From: Chthoniobacterales bacterium
GTDB taxonomy: Bacteria; Verrucomicrobiota; Verrucomicrobiia; Chthoniobacterales; DYNR01
NCBI GenBank assembly: GCA_026418675.1
Contig: JAOAAX010000001.1
Coordinates: forward strand, 141,212 to 205,211
Reading direction: 5' to 3'
Length of the DNA: 64,000 nucleotides
Positions 19,883 to 28,318 of the stretch are shown here, one piece after another (position 1 is the stretch's first letter; the number at the start of each line of letters is the position of its first letter). Below the pieces are notes generated by a model, which had not been told where the DNA came from, ran no database searches, and saw only the letters and a program-made list of their open reading frames with translations. The translations under genes were made by a program, and so were the position numbers.

Positions 19883-20454
19883 GTCAGAATGGGACGAACA
19901 AGTTGAACCGAATCCGGAACTCCATCTATGTTTTGAAAGCGCACTCGAATGCGGTCAGCGTATTCAGTCGGAATTTTAATGCCCACATAGTCGGCTTGAA
20001 TGGGCAATTCACGATGCCCACGGTCAACAAGAACAGCAAACTCTATTCGGCCCGGACGCCCAAAGGAGTAAAGCGCCTCAATAGCAGCTCGCGCACTACG
20101 CCCCGTAAAAAGAACATCATCCACAAGGAGGATAAAACGCCCCTCAATGTCCAAAGGAAGCTTGGTTGGATGGATGGCCGGAAGTGAGGGACGCTGCTTA
20201 AGATCGTCACGGTGCATTGAAACATCAACACTTCCAAGTAAAGGGTTGAATCCGGTTCGCCGGGAAATAGCAAGTTGGATTCGACGAGCTACCTCTACAC
20301 CACGTGTTTGAACACCGACAATGTATAGGTCTGGTTTTAGATTATGCCGAGCAACAACTTCATCGGCAATTTTTTCGATATACTCAGCGATTTTTTCAGC
20401 ATCTAAAAGAGACTGCAGTTGAACTTTTGCAGTTTGGTTCTGAGAATGGGACAT
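19879..20454 (-). CDS. pyrR: Bifunctional pyrimidine operon regulator/uracil phosphoribosyltransferase PyrR
   Basis: 191 residues. The PRPP-binding loop LLVDDVLFTGRSARAA is clear, as are GVQTRGVEVARRI and DVSMHRDDL, typical of PyrR. In Gram-positive bacteria PyrR binds mRNA and controls attenuation of pyr genes; in other phyla it may act mostly as an enzyme. The 65-base leader to the previous ORF shows no convincing PyrR binding loop or terminator, so regulation by attenuation is not supported here. First of the pyrR-pyrB-pyrC set. Confidence 0.93.
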   Translation of the reverse strand: MSHSQNQTAKVQLQSLLDAEKIAEYIEKIADEVVARHNLKPDLYIVGVQTRGVEVARRIQLAISRRTGFNPLLGSVDVSMHRDDLKQRPSLPAIHPTKLPLDIEGRFILLVDDVLFTGRSARAAIEALYSFGRPGRIEFAVLVDRGHRELPIQADYVGIKIPTEYADRIRVRFQNIDGVPDSVQLVRPILT

Positions 20455-20519
20455 GGAATAAAATGCTAACCTCGATTGGCCTCACTAACACTAGCAAACA
20501 AAGCAGGTGAAAATCGGAT

Positions 20520-20750
20520 TTAACTTGCCTTTTTTTGCTCTTGCTCGCGAAGTGCGGCTCGTTCTCGTTTCCATTGAGAACGATGATGAATAATCCAGTC
20601 AAGTAAAGCGCGCTCAAAGCCAATGTCGTAGCCGCACTTTTCGCTTTCGAGCCATTTGTGGCGGAGAATCTCTTCCCGCTCTGCAAGAAACTCGCGGTAA
20701 AGCTGCGACTCCCGAAGCAGGTCGTTCCTTTCCGGATCGCTCGAATTCAT
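20520..20750 (-). CDS. Small protein of unknown function
   Basis: 76 residues, very charged and mostly helical: YREFLAEREEILRHKW, then GYDIGFERALLDWIIHHR and a Lys/Arg/Glu-rich tail. The stretch W-L-E-S-E-K-C-G-Y-D-I-G-F-E-x-A-x-x-D-W-I is reminiscent of small conserved proteins of Verrucomicrobia and Planctomycetes with no assigned role; this is from memory and not certain. Lies between dnaA and pyrR, same strand, 65 bases before pyrR. Confidence 0.6.
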   Translation of the reverse strand: MNSSDPERNDLLRESQLYREFLAEREEILRHKWLESEKCGYDIGFERALLDWIIHHRSQWKRERAALREQEQKKAS

Positions 20751-20879
20751 GAGTCAATTTTTAAAATATTCAAAAAGAGTAAAATTCGTCAAGTTTGCGG
20801 TTGTAAAGTTTTAATGAGGATAATAAGTCTTCATAAACGATAAAGGCATCGAAATTAGCTGCCCGGGCAAGTTCGAACA

Positions 20880-22292
20880 TTAGCGCTGAAGTTGGCTTGT
20901 AATGGAATTGATGGTATGGCGGATTTTTTCGTCCTCAGCTATGCGTTTTTTGATGAGTCGGTGGGCATGGAGAACTGTGCCATGATCCCGTCCTCCGAAA
21001 GCCTCACCGATGTCGGTAAGAGAGGCGTCGGTAAGTTCGCGTGCAAGATACATTGCCACTTGACGAGGGAAAGCAATGTTAGCAGGACGCCGCTTGCTGG
21101 TCATATCCGCAAAGCGGACATCGAATGTCTCGGCAACTTTGCGTTGGATTTGCTCAATGGTTACAGCACGGCGAGCCTGTTCCTGGAAAATGTCACGCAG
21201 GAGATTGTCAAGAGTATTCCGAGAAACAGGTTGACCACTTATGCTTTGGTAAGACGCAACCCGGGTAAGCGCACCTTCAAGGCGGCGGACGTTGTTGCGA
21301 ATACGGTCAGCAAGGTATTCAAGAACCCAATTTTCGATGCGGATCTGAAGAGAAGCAGCTTTGCTTTTGAGGATGGCGATCCGAGTTTCGACATCAGGAG
21401 GCTGGATTTCCGCTGTCATTCCCCACTCGAAGCGGGATACGAGGCGCTGCTCGAGCTTTTCAATTTCGCAAGCAGGGCGATCGCTAGTTAGAACAATCTG
21501 TTTGTGTCCGTCGTGGAGTGCATTGAAGGTGTGAAAGAATTCCTCCTGGGAACGCTCTTTGCCTGCAAAAAAGTGAATATCGTCAATCAGTAGAACGTCA
21601 GCATGACGGTATTTCTTGCGAAATTTTACGAGTGTGCCGTGTTGGAGTGCGTCGATAAACTCGTTTGTAAATTGCTCGCTCGTTAGATAAGCAATACGAG
21701 CTGTTTTTTTGTTGTGAAGAACAGCGTGGCCAATGGCATGAAGAAGATGAGTTTTGCCCAACCCGCTTCCCCCATAGATGAAAAGGGGGTTATAATGAAG
21801 AGCAGGAGCCTTCGCAACAGCAAAAGCTGCAGCATAGGCAAATTGGTTGTTGGGCCCCACAACAAACGACTCGAAAGTATTCCGAGGATTTAAAGGAGCA
21901 CCCCGGCAGTCCTCGTTTTTTTCAGTTCTGCGTGTTGGTGCCTCAGAGGAACTATTCGTATGGTGAGACTCGTCCTCCGGATGCTCATTGGTTAGGAAAG
22001 CAATTTTGCGAGGAGCACCAAGAACCGAATCAACAACAACTTCAAGAATTGGAAGATAGTTGCTCTCAAGGAAAAATTGGTGAATGGCATTAGGAACTAT
22101 AAACGTGCAAGTTGAGCCATCATCTCCACCCCATGCTAACTCGCGAAACCAGCGTTCAAAACTATCAGAGCTGATTCGTTCGCGAATTTGGGCTAAAATT
22201 TTGTTAAAAGGCGCGTCGTCAACCGTCGTTTCGAAGTTATCCACCGAAGCAAACAAAGGTTTATTAGAATTCGAAACCTTTTTTTTCATCAT
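20880..22292 (-). CDS. dnaA: Chromosomal replication initiator DnaA
   Basis: 470 residues. Domain I (about 28-100) is followed by a short charged linker (105-130). AAA+ domain: Walker A GGSGLGKT at 174-181, Walker B LLIDDIHFF around 234-242, and arginine-containing sensor SRFEWGMTAEIQPPD. The DNA-binding domain IV ends with GGRDHGTVLHAHR (from 433), which reads the DnaA box. Starts at either of two adjacent ATG codons. The neighbour across the AT-rich gap is not dnaN, so the classic dnaA-dnaN order is absent. One near-consensus DnaA box (TTATCCACC) lies inside the gene at 22238-22246. Confidence 0.97.
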   Translation of the reverse strand: MMKKKVSNSNKPLFASVDNFETTVDDAPFNKILAQIRERISSDSFERWFRELAWGGDDGSTCTFIVPNAIHQFFLESNYLPILEVVVDSVLGAPRKIAFLTNEHPEDESHHTNSSSEAPTRRTEKNEDCRGAPLNPRNTFESFVVGPNNQFAYAAAFAVAKAPALHYNPLFIYGGSGLGKTHLLHAIGHAVLHNKKTARIAYLTSEQFTNEFIDALQHGTLVKFRKKYRHADVLLIDDIHFFAGKERSQEEFFHTFNALHDGHKQIVLTSDRPACEIEKLEQRLVSRFEWGMTAEIQPPDVETRIAILKSKAASLQIRIENWVLEYLADRIRNNVRRLEGALTRVASYQSISGQPVSRNTLDNLLRDIFQEQARRAVTIEQIQRKVAETFDVRFADMTSKRRPANIAFPRQVAMYLARELTDASLTDIGEAFGGRDHGTVLHAHRLIKKRIAEDEKIRHTINSITSQLQR

Positions 22293-22307
22293 CGCACCCC
22301 TTGGTTA

Positions 22308-22313
22308 ATTATA
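22308..22313 (-). promoter_or_regulatory. Possible -10 element of dnaA
   Basis: The minus strand reads TATAAT 15 bases before the dnaA ATG, in TTTCTTATAATTAACC. There is no good -35 hexamer 16-18 bases upstream. If used, it would give a very short leader of about nine bases, which fits the general lack of Shine-Dalgarno sites. Confidence 0.3.
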
Positions 22314-22512
22314 AGAAATTGAACAATTTAAGCTAAAAATTTGTGGGGGTTTTTGAATAAAGAAATTCGCATGGCATTGATAATTAATAACTTGCAAACT
22401 ACCTTTTCGATAGAAACATAGGGGAAGTTTTAAAAAAAAGAAAATTTCAAAAAAGCGGCAATTCTTTGATTTACAAGTAAGAAACAAAGTTATTAAATAT
22501 GTTATTAACAAG

Positions 22513-22521
22513 TTATTCACA
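22513..22521 (+). promoter_or_regulatory. DnaA box
   Basis: Exact match to the TTATNCACA consensus (TTATTCACA), within the AT-rich gap about 220 bases upstream of the dnaA start. Could serve the origin or dnaA autoregulation. Confidence 0.5.
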
Positions 22522-23000
22522 AGAAACATGGCTATTGGCTTGCCGTTTGAGAAGGGCAGATTTTAGCTAACTCACAAAAATTTTTCAAGATAAAAAGCAG
22601 GCCAAAGATTTTAACATTTTCGGTGTTGACAGAATTCGGGAAGAATTGGTGGTCCATGCAGAGAGGACTTTGAACCGAAGAAAACTGAGGAATCCGATCA
22701 CGAGAGGGCAGAAGCGGTCCTTCTTTCGGCAAGAAAAATGGGATTAGGGCACAGCTCCATGATGAAACACTCCGATTCTTGAGCAGTGGAGTTTTGGCAT
22801 CCAGCTTGGGAAGTTGCTTTGCATTCCAGAGGGACTGTTAAATGATCGTAAAAATTGGAAGAAAAATTGTTTTTTTAAACTAAATGGGGGAAACGATGTT
22901 GTAGAAATTCTCATGAGAGGTGTGGACATCCCGTGGAAGAATTACTCAAAAGATAAGGATGAGTTTATAGTTAAAGTGTGGAACTCCCTTGGGTATTAAG

Positions 23001-23804
23001 ATGAGCATTAGAGCTGTTCTATTCGATTTGGACGATACTTTGATAATTGATGAAGCTGCTACCCGCGCTGCTTGGATTGCAGCAGCAAATAAAGCCATTC
23101 AATTTGGAGCAGAAGAAAAAACTTTTCTCTCTAGCGCAACAAGGATCGCGCGGGAACTTTGGGAGAAAAACCCCCATAAGGCCTTATGTGAAAAGATTGG
23201 GATAAACGATGCGGAGTGCATTTGGGGCAGCTTCACCGACAAGACGCATGAGTTTATTGAACTAGGGAAGTGGGCAAACAAATTCCGGAAGAATGTTTTC
23301 GCCGAAGCTTTGGCTGAACAATCTCTAACAGTGCCAGAGATCGCAATAGAAGAGGTGCTTATCGCATATTCTGAAGTTCGTCGCCGCGAAGGACGTTTAT
23401 TGCCAAATGCCCTTGATTGCTTGGCTCAAATAAAAAAAATTGGTTGTAAAGTTGGGTTGCTAACTAATGGAGCTCCCTCGATCCAAAATGCAAAAATTGA
23501 TGCTGTAAATTTACGCGACTTCTTTGACGCAATTGTTATCTCAGGAGAATTTATGATTGGTAAGCCGGAAGCTAAGATTTTCGAAATATTGCTAAAAAAG
23601 TTAGGAGTCGAGGTCAAAGAAGCTGTAATGGTTGGAAATAGCCTCGCAAGAGATATCGCCGGAGCTCAATCCTTGGGGTTGCGATCTATTCTCTTACTGG
23701 TGCCTGGAGCTGGAGAACCAGCAAACGTAAAACCCGATGCAATAGCACAGAGTCTTTTAGAGATCCCCAATATACTATTAAATTGGATAAAAAGTGCCAC
23801 ATAA
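23001..23804 (+). CDS. HAD-superfamily hydrolase, subfamily IA
   Basis: 267 residues from the ATG at 23001; an in-frame TTG at 22989 would add four residues. Motif I LFDLDDTL with D9 and D11, motif II LLTNGAP, motif III/IV KPEAKIF and MVGNSLARDIAGA. The alpha-helical cap follows motif I (20-130), as in YjjG-like nucleotidases and phosphatases. Substrate cannot be predicted. More AT-rich than genes further left. Followed after eight bases by the LOG gene. Confidence 0.88.
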   Translation: MSIRAVLFDLDDTLIIDEAATRAAWIAAANKAIQFGAEEKTFLSSATRIARELWEKNPHKALCEKIGINDAECIWGSFTDKTHEFIELGKWANKFRKNVFAEALAEQSLTVPEIAIEEVLIAYSEVRRREGRLLPNALDCLAQIKKIGCKVGLLTNGAPSIQNAKIDAVNLRDFFDAIVISGEFMIGKPEAKIFEILLKKLGVEVKEAVMVGNSLARDIAGAQSLGLRSILLLVPGAGEPANVKPDAIAQSLLEIPNILLNWIKSAT

Positions 23805-23812
23805 GTTGAATT

Positions 23813-24913
23813 ATGAGCTTACAATCTTTAGATCATTCTACCAACACCACCAGGAAACTTAGTCGAGAAGAAATCGAAGGAAAAGTAAATGAACTTGTTG
23901 CTTCCGTAAGCTCGGGAAATAAAACGGCCTTACTGGCCGGTATGATCTATACGGTGTTGGGTTTAGGGGAAGACAACGCAGAAATCTCCGACTTAAAGCT
24001 TCTGGGTAAAGCATTAGCCGAAATGCGTCGGGCAAATGCCGTCTTCCAACCCTTCCGTCATACTCGCAAGGTAGCTGTTTTTGGTTCTGCTCGAACAAAA
24101 CCCGAAGAAGCCGAGTTTCAAACCGCTTTAGAATTCGCCAAACGTATTGTTGCTGAGGGATTCATGGTTATCACTGGTGGTGGAGACGGTATAATGGGAG
24201 CCGCCCAACTCGGTGCAGGTGCAGATCGCTCCTTCGGACTCAACATCCGTTTGCCTTTTGAACAGCGTCCAAACGCTATAATTCAAGGAAATCCCAAATT
24301 AATTACCTTTAATTATTTCTTTGCAAGAAAATTGAGCTTCATGAAGGAAACCCATGCTTTCGTCCTACTACCAGGAGGATTTGGAACTTTGGACGAAGGT
24401 TTTGAGTCCCTTACTTTGATGCAAACAGGAAAAACACAAATCGCCCCCATAATTTTATTAGATAAACCGGATGGCTTTTATTGGGAAACTTGGCGAAGAT
24501 TTATTGAAAATGACCTCTTCAGAAAAGGACTTATTTCCGAATCCGATTTCCATCTCTTTCACATTACCCGCGATGTCCAGGATGCTATAAATCAAATCCT
24601 AAATTTTTATCGCGTTTTCCACAGCTACCGGTGGGTTCGAGATCAACTCGTCATTCGTCTCACAGCTCCACTAGTAGATGAAGATCTAGCACTCCTGAGT
24701 GAGCGCTTTTGCAACCTGTTAAATACTCCTTCAATAGAACAAACAGGCCCTCTTCCTGAAGAAAGAGAAGACGAAAATATTGCTCACTTGCCACGACTAG
24801 TTCTTACGCCTTCAAAAAAGGATTTCGGTTACTTGCGTCTATTGATAAACCACATCAATCAATCCAAAACCAAAAACTATTCTGAACTAAGCAAACCCTC
24901 CTATCGAGCATAA
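23813..24913 (+). CDS. LOG-family protein (TIGR00730-like)
   Basis: 366 residues. The middle (85-270) is a Rossmann-like LOG domain with VAVFGSAR, ITGGGDGIMGAA and the signature PGGFGTLDE (187-195). In the best known members this domain hydrolyses cytokinin-type or other nucleoside monophosphates to free base and ribose phosphate. Here it has longer N- and C-terminal extensions than plain LOG proteins (about 190 residues), a form common in bacteria whose role is unclear. Confidence 0.87.
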   Translation: MSLQSLDHSTNTTRKLSREEIEGKVNELVASVSSGNKTALLAGMIYTVLGLGEDNAEISDLKLLGKALAEMRRANAVFQPFRHTRKVAVFGSARTKPEEAEFQTALEFAKRIVAEGFMVITGGGDGIMGAAQLGAGADRSFGLNIRLPFEQRPNAIIQGNPKLITFNYFFARKLSFMKETHAFVLLPGGFGTLDEGFESLTLMQTGKTQIAPIILLDKPDGFYWETWRRFIENDLFRKGLISESDFHLFHITRDVQDAINQILNFYRVFHSYRWVRDQLVIRLTAPLVDEDLALLSERFCNLLNTPSIEQTGPLPEEREDENIAHLPRLVLTPSKKDFGYLRLLINHINQSKTKNYSELSKPSYRA

Positions 24914-24919
24914 CCGAGT

Positions 24920-25462
24920 ATGAAAATTTATACCAGAACCGGAGATAATGGAGACACATCTCTGTTTTCAGGGGAACGTGTTCCCAAAAACCATCCTCTT
25001 CTTTCTGCTTATGGAACCATTGACGAGTGCAACTCCATGCTCAGTGCAGCTATAGCTCTAACTTCTCACTCAGAAATTATACATCTCGGTCAATTTCTTC
25101 AGAACCTATTCTTCAAACTTGGTGCAGATTTAGCAACAACAGAAAATTCTTCTCGAAATGTTCAAAGAATAACAACAGAAGACGTCGCAAATATCGAATC
25201 CAAATTAGACGAAATCCAATCCATCCTGCCACCGTTACGCACATTTATCCTGCCAGGTGGAACCCCAGCTGCCGCTTTTTTGCACACTGCAAGGACTATC
25301 GCTCGAAGAGCAGAGAGAGAAACAATCGAAGCAAAAAAAATTACTCCTATTAACCAACAAGCTCTTGTCCTCTTAAACCGCATTTCCGATCTATTATTCC
25401 TCATGGCACGATATGAAAATTTCTTAGCCAAAAAACCAGAAATACCTTGGGAACCAAAATAA
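24920..25462 (+). CDS. Cob(I)alamin adenosyltransferase, PduO type
   Basis: Transfers adenosyl from ATP to cob(I)alamin to give coenzyme B12. 180 residues, a normal stand-alone PduO/MMAB length. N-terminal MKIYTRTGDNGDTSLFSGE is the ATP loop; FILPGGTPAAAFLH and RTIARRAERE carry the conserved Arg, and LNRISDLLFLMARYEN the last helix. The microcompartment in this window does not use B12 chemistry, so the gene more likely serves methylmalonyl-CoA mutase or another B12 enzyme elsewhere. Confidence 0.93.
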   Translation: MKIYTRTGDNGDTSLFSGERVPKNHPLLSAYGTIDECNSMLSAAIALTSHSEIIHLGQFLQNLFFKLGADLATTENSSRNVQRITTEDVANIESKLDEIQSILPPLRTFILPGGTPAAAFLHTARTIARRAERETIEAKKITPINQQALVLLNRISDLLFLMARYENFLAKKPEIPWEPK

Positions 25463-25506
25463 TGGCCCCTGCTTTTTGATAAAACGATAATCTCTTTCAC
25501 TATCGA

Positions 25507-27195
25507 GTGCCCAAAAATTCAACAAAAAGAAAGCAAATAAATTCAAATAAATATTTAAACTACAATAAGTATTTGTTTCTAAGTCTAATTATTTTTATTC
25601 TGTTTTTTTGCATTATATCTTTTTTGAATCAAAATAAAGAATTACTTCCAGGCGGGGAAATTTTATTTGCTTACGACTCAAAAGAATATCTCCAAAAAGA
25701 AAATTTATTAGAAAAACCACCCCTAGCTTTTTTTTTATCTTTTATAATAGAGAAATTTTCACTTTTTGATATCCAGTCAGGAGTTACCTTAACTTCTACT
25801 TTTGCTTGTGCATTATTAATTTCAGCCACATATTTACTCGGCTTTTTTGCAAAAAATACAAAAACAGGTCTTCTTTCTTCGATGATTTCATTTTGTTTTG
25901 CTGGCCTTATTCCTTTAGCTCGAGATGAACCAGCTATAGCTCTTTCAGCTGGATTTACAACATGGAGCCTTATTTTTGCAATCTTGGCACAAGAGATAAA
26001 GAATTGGATTTTTGGGTTTTGGTCCTGTGTTATTTTATGCTTCCTTTCTTCCGGTATAATACCAATATTCCTTTTAATTCTTGGAACCATCCTTTCTCTC
26101 TGGCTTTGTTGCGGGAATCAAAGTATAAAAAAGCTATTGTTCACACCTGCTTTCTTCTTTTTTTTAATTTTTATTTTTTTTTCCCTTTTTTTCATTGATA
26201 ATCTTTCTTTTGAAAAAATAGTAAAAATACAAATACCAGTTTCTAAATCAAATCCTTGGCTTTTTACAGGTATTTATACAAAAATTAACTATCTGTTTCT
26301 CTTCTTTTTAATACTTTTTTCTTTATGGCCTTGGTTATTGATGCCAAATATTATTTTGCATGGGTTAACTGCCAAAAAAAGCCATCCTGCTACTGGAGTT
26401 TTGTGGATTCTCCCAGGAATAAGTCTTATCCTACTTCTTTTACAAGGTTTTCAGACGGCAAGTGCATTACTTTTTATGATCCCTGCTATTTCCGTTGGAA
26501 TTGCTATTTGCTTTTCCGGTCTATTAGAAGACATTGAACTAGATTTCTCCGCTCCTAATCGAGCTTTAACTATAACTGGAATCATTTTATCTTTTTTACT
26601 ATGGATGTTTCCATGGTGGGGAGGGCAACTAGCCGTAGAATGGAATATTCTTAAGCGACAAATGGAGGGATTCTGGTTAGATTGCAGTAGCTTTGGTGCT
26701 CGCGAGTTCGAATTACTTTCCCAGCAAATTTTGCCAGGTTGTTTGTTTTCGACTTTTTGTGGTTTTTGGGCCCTTTTCTTCTCAAGGTATAAATGGAATC
26801 ATGCCTTAATTTCTTGTTGGCTTGTTTGTGGAGCTATTGGAGTCTGGACATCTCATAAATTCGTTGATCAAATTACAGATTTAACCTCATTACGCAACTT
26901 CGCATCCTGGCTACAATCAAAAAACTCATCAGCCATCATCCTCGTAGACCAACCTAAGCTCGTCGCTGCTCAACTCGCATTTGTCTCCAAAAATAGAATT
27001 TTTTGGTTAGAACATGATCAACAAAACTCCCCTAATATAGATATAAATAAGCAAAAAATTCAAAATTTACTTCGTTCATCACAAATACTTCTCCTTACTC
27101 ATCCAGAAAACTACCATTTATGGAAACAAATAATTCCTGACCTTGAAATTCTTCGTCGCAGAAGACATTATCTGGTATTGCAAAAACACGAATAA
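25507..27195 (+). CDS. Polytopic membrane protein, GT39/ArnT-like glycosyltransferase
   Basis: 562 residues with GTG start. At least ten hydrophobic segments fill residues 22-450, followed by a soluble tail (460-562). The first outer loop holds GGEILFAYDSKEYLQ and then LLEKPPLAFFLS, where an acidic residue pair and KPPL recall the ArnT/GT39 family that uses polyprenyl-phosphate sugars. Strikingly AT-rich, with long A and T runs and heavy use of AAA, TTT and ATT codons, unlike all other genes in the window. Transferred origin or relaxed selection are both possible. Confidence 0.75.
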   Translation: MPKNSTKRKQINSNKYLNYNKYLFLSLIIFILFFCIISFLNQNKELLPGGEILFAYDSKEYLQKENLLEKPPLAFFLSFIIEKFSLFDIQSGVTLTSTFACALLISATYLLGFFAKNTKTGLLSSMISFCFAGLIPLARDEPAIALSAGFTTWSLIFAILAQEIKNWIFGFWSCVILCFLSSGIIPIFLLILGTILSLWLCCGNQSIKKLLFTPAFFFFLIFIFFSLFFIDNLSFEKIVKIQIPVSKSNPWLFTGIYTKINYLFLFFLILFSLWPWLLMPNIILHGLTAKKSHPATGVLWILPGISLILLLLQGFQTASALLFMIPAISVGIAICFSGLLEDIELDFSAPNRALTITGIILSFLLWMFPWWGGQLAVEWNILKRQMEGFWLDCSSFGAREFELLSQQILPGCLFSTFCGFWALFFSRYKWNHALISCWLVCGAIGVWTSHKFVDQITDLTSLRNFASWLQSKNSSAIILVDQPKLVAAQLAFVSKNRIFWLEHDQQNSPNIDINKQKIQNLLRSSQILLLTHPENYHLWKQIIPDLEILRRRRHYLVLQKHE

Positions 27196-27209
27196 TAATT
27201 AAATACATC

Positions 27210-27803
27210 TCACTTTTTTGATAAGTAATCTTTCTTCCTAGGGAATATGCGAAATCTTTCTAATAATTTCAGTGATTGTTTTAGGGGTAAACCTATAACA
27301 TTTGTTTTTGAGCCTTCTATAACTTCAATAATTTCCCCAAAATCCTCTTGAGCAGAATAGGCACCAGCTTTATCCAAAGGAAAGATTCTTCCATAATAAC
27401 GCCGGATATCCTCATTTCTAAGTTGTCGTATCTTTACTCGGGAAACTTCGAAAAAGGCTAACAATTTTTCTTCACTTTTAATACAGACCCCAGTATAGAC
27501 TTCATGAATCTTTCCATTAAGTGAGGCCAACATTTCCTCTGCTTCTTTATAGTTTGAAGGCTTGCCTAATATTTTACCTTCTAAAACCACTATTGTGTCA
27601 GCTGCTAAGACAACATTTTTAGGGAAACGTCTAAAGACAAAAAAGGCCTTGCTTACAGCATTCCTTAAACAGACATCTTTAGGTTTTCCTTCAACAATCT
27701 CTTCAATTTTCGCCTCCTCAATTCTAAACTTAATCCCCGCAAGGCGTAGAATCTCTTGCCTCCGTGGAGACGCTGAGGCTAAAATAAGTTCACTGCCCTC
27801 CAT
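27210..27803 (-). CDS. maf: Maf-like nucleotide pyrophosphatase
   Basis: Hydrolyses non-canonical or modified NTPs (dTTP/UTP-type for most YhdE-like members). 197 residues from the ATG at 27803. Motifs LASASPRRQEIL at the N-terminus, VLAADTIVVLEGKILGKP, and YTGVCI; the late motif is DKAGAYSAQEDFGEII. AT-rich like its neighbour. The start lies only 12 bases after the terminator T-run of the hsp20 pair, so it must depend on readthrough or on a promoter inside or beyond that element. Confidence 0.92.
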   Translation of the reverse strand: MEGSELILASASPRRQEILRLAGIKFRIEEAKIEEIVEGKPKDVCLRNAVSKAFFVFRRFPKNVVLAADTIVVLEGKILGKPSNYKEAEEMLASLNGKIHEVYTGVCIKSEEKLLAFFEVSRVKIRQLRNEDIRRYYGRIFPLDKAGAYSAQEDFGEIIEVIEGSKTNVIGLPLKQSLKLLERFRIFPRKKDYLSKK

Positions 27804-27815
27804 TCTTAATTCCTT

Positions 27816-27851
27816 AAAAAAAAAAAAACCCGCCACTATTCCTGTGGCGGG
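27816..27851 (-). terminator. Rho-independent terminator of the hsp20 pair
   Basis: On the minus strand an 8-bp perfect stem CCCGCCAC/GTGGCGGG (27844-27851 with 27829-27836) with a 7-base loop is followed by 13 T residues (A-run at 27816-27828). It lies 15 bases after the stop of the downstream hsp20 gene. Confidence 0.92.
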
Positions 27852-27865
27852 TTTCTATTAAAACT

Positions 27866-28234
27866 TTAATTAATACTGATTTTTCGTGGCTTATGGGCTT
27901 CTGCCTTTTGGAGTCGTATCCGTAGCAGCCCCTGCTCAATAGTTGCCTGGATGCTGCTAGGATCAATGGTTGGGTCAAGGTCGAATACTCTGCGATAATC
28001 CGCTGGTCGGATTTCCTGCAGTAGAACTCGACCACCTTTCTCTTTCTGCTCCCTATGCCCGATAATTATCAGTTTCCCATCCTCAAACGTGAGGTCAACA
28101 CCACTCTTTGAAACCCCAGGTAATTCAACCTCAACTACGTAACCATCTCCATCTTGATGAATATCAACAGCAGGAGTTGTATATTCTATGGGTCTTGCTT
28201 GACCTGTTGTTTGTTGGGTTATTTCTTTGCTCAT
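27866..28234 (-). CDS. Small heat-shock protein (Hsp20, alpha-crystallin)
   Basis: ATP-independent holdase chaperone. 122 residues. The alpha-crystallin domain runs from about 20 to 112: VDIHQDGDGYVVEVELPGV, KLIIIGHRE, and IEQGLLRIRLQKAE with a GLLRIRL core. The C-terminal tail ends RKISIN, carrying the I-x-I oligomerisation motif. Second gene of a pair with 84 bases between. Preceded by the perfect ribosome-binding site at 28241-28250. Confidence 0.93.
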   Translation of the reverse strand: MSKEITQQTTGQARPIEYTTPAVDIHQDGDGYVVEVELPGVSKSGVDLTFEDGKLIIIGHREQKEKGGRVLLQEIRPADYRRVFDLDPTIDPSSIQATIEQGLLRIRLQKAEAHKPRKISIN

Positions 28235-28240
28235 TCAAAA

Positions 28241-28250
28241 CACCTCCTTT
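28241..28250 (-). promoter_or_regulatory. Strong ribosome-binding site of hsp20 (second gene)
   Basis: Minus strand reads AAAGGAGGTG six bases before the ATG, almost full complementarity to the 16S 3' end. Most genes in this window have no such site. Confidence 0.75.
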
Positions 28251-28271
28251 CTTTTTACTGTTTATTTTGGA

Positions 28272-28301
28272 ATGCTGGCAAGGCAACAGCTCTACCAGCA
28301 T
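28272..28301 (-). other. Hairpin between the two hsp20 genes
   Basis: A 7-bp perfect stem ATGCTGG/CCAGCAT with a 16-base loop (28272-28278 with 28295-28301), 18 bases after the first hsp20 stop. No T-run follows, so it is more likely an mRNA-stability or processing element than a terminator. Confidence 0.4.
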
Positions 28302-28318
28302 CCCAGCTCATCTAACGC

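Larger units (their letters stand above)
22293..23000. other. AT-rich gene-free region next to dnaA, candidate replication origin
   Basis: About 700 bases without a supportable gene. The first third (22300-22530) is very AT-rich with runs such as TTAATTATAAG and TAATTAATAA and contains a perfect DnaA box (TTATTCACA, 22513-22521) and a near match immediately before it (TTATTAACA, 22502-22510). The rest (22620-23000) has mixed composition with short open frames that I do not recognise. Adjacency to dnaA and the box are what an origin would show, but only one perfect box is present and the strand skew has the wrong polarity for an origin here. Confidence 0.35.

Noticed and set aside
22650-22720. 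tRNA-like segment with GGTTCAAAGTCC on the minus strand
   Set aside because: The flanking bases do not form a T-arm and no acceptor or anticodon stems can be drawn.
22532-22999. Three 60-70-codon frames in the gap next to dnaA
   Set aside because: They overlap one another on both strands and match no family I recognise; a short unknown gene at 22814-22999 cannot be fully excluded.
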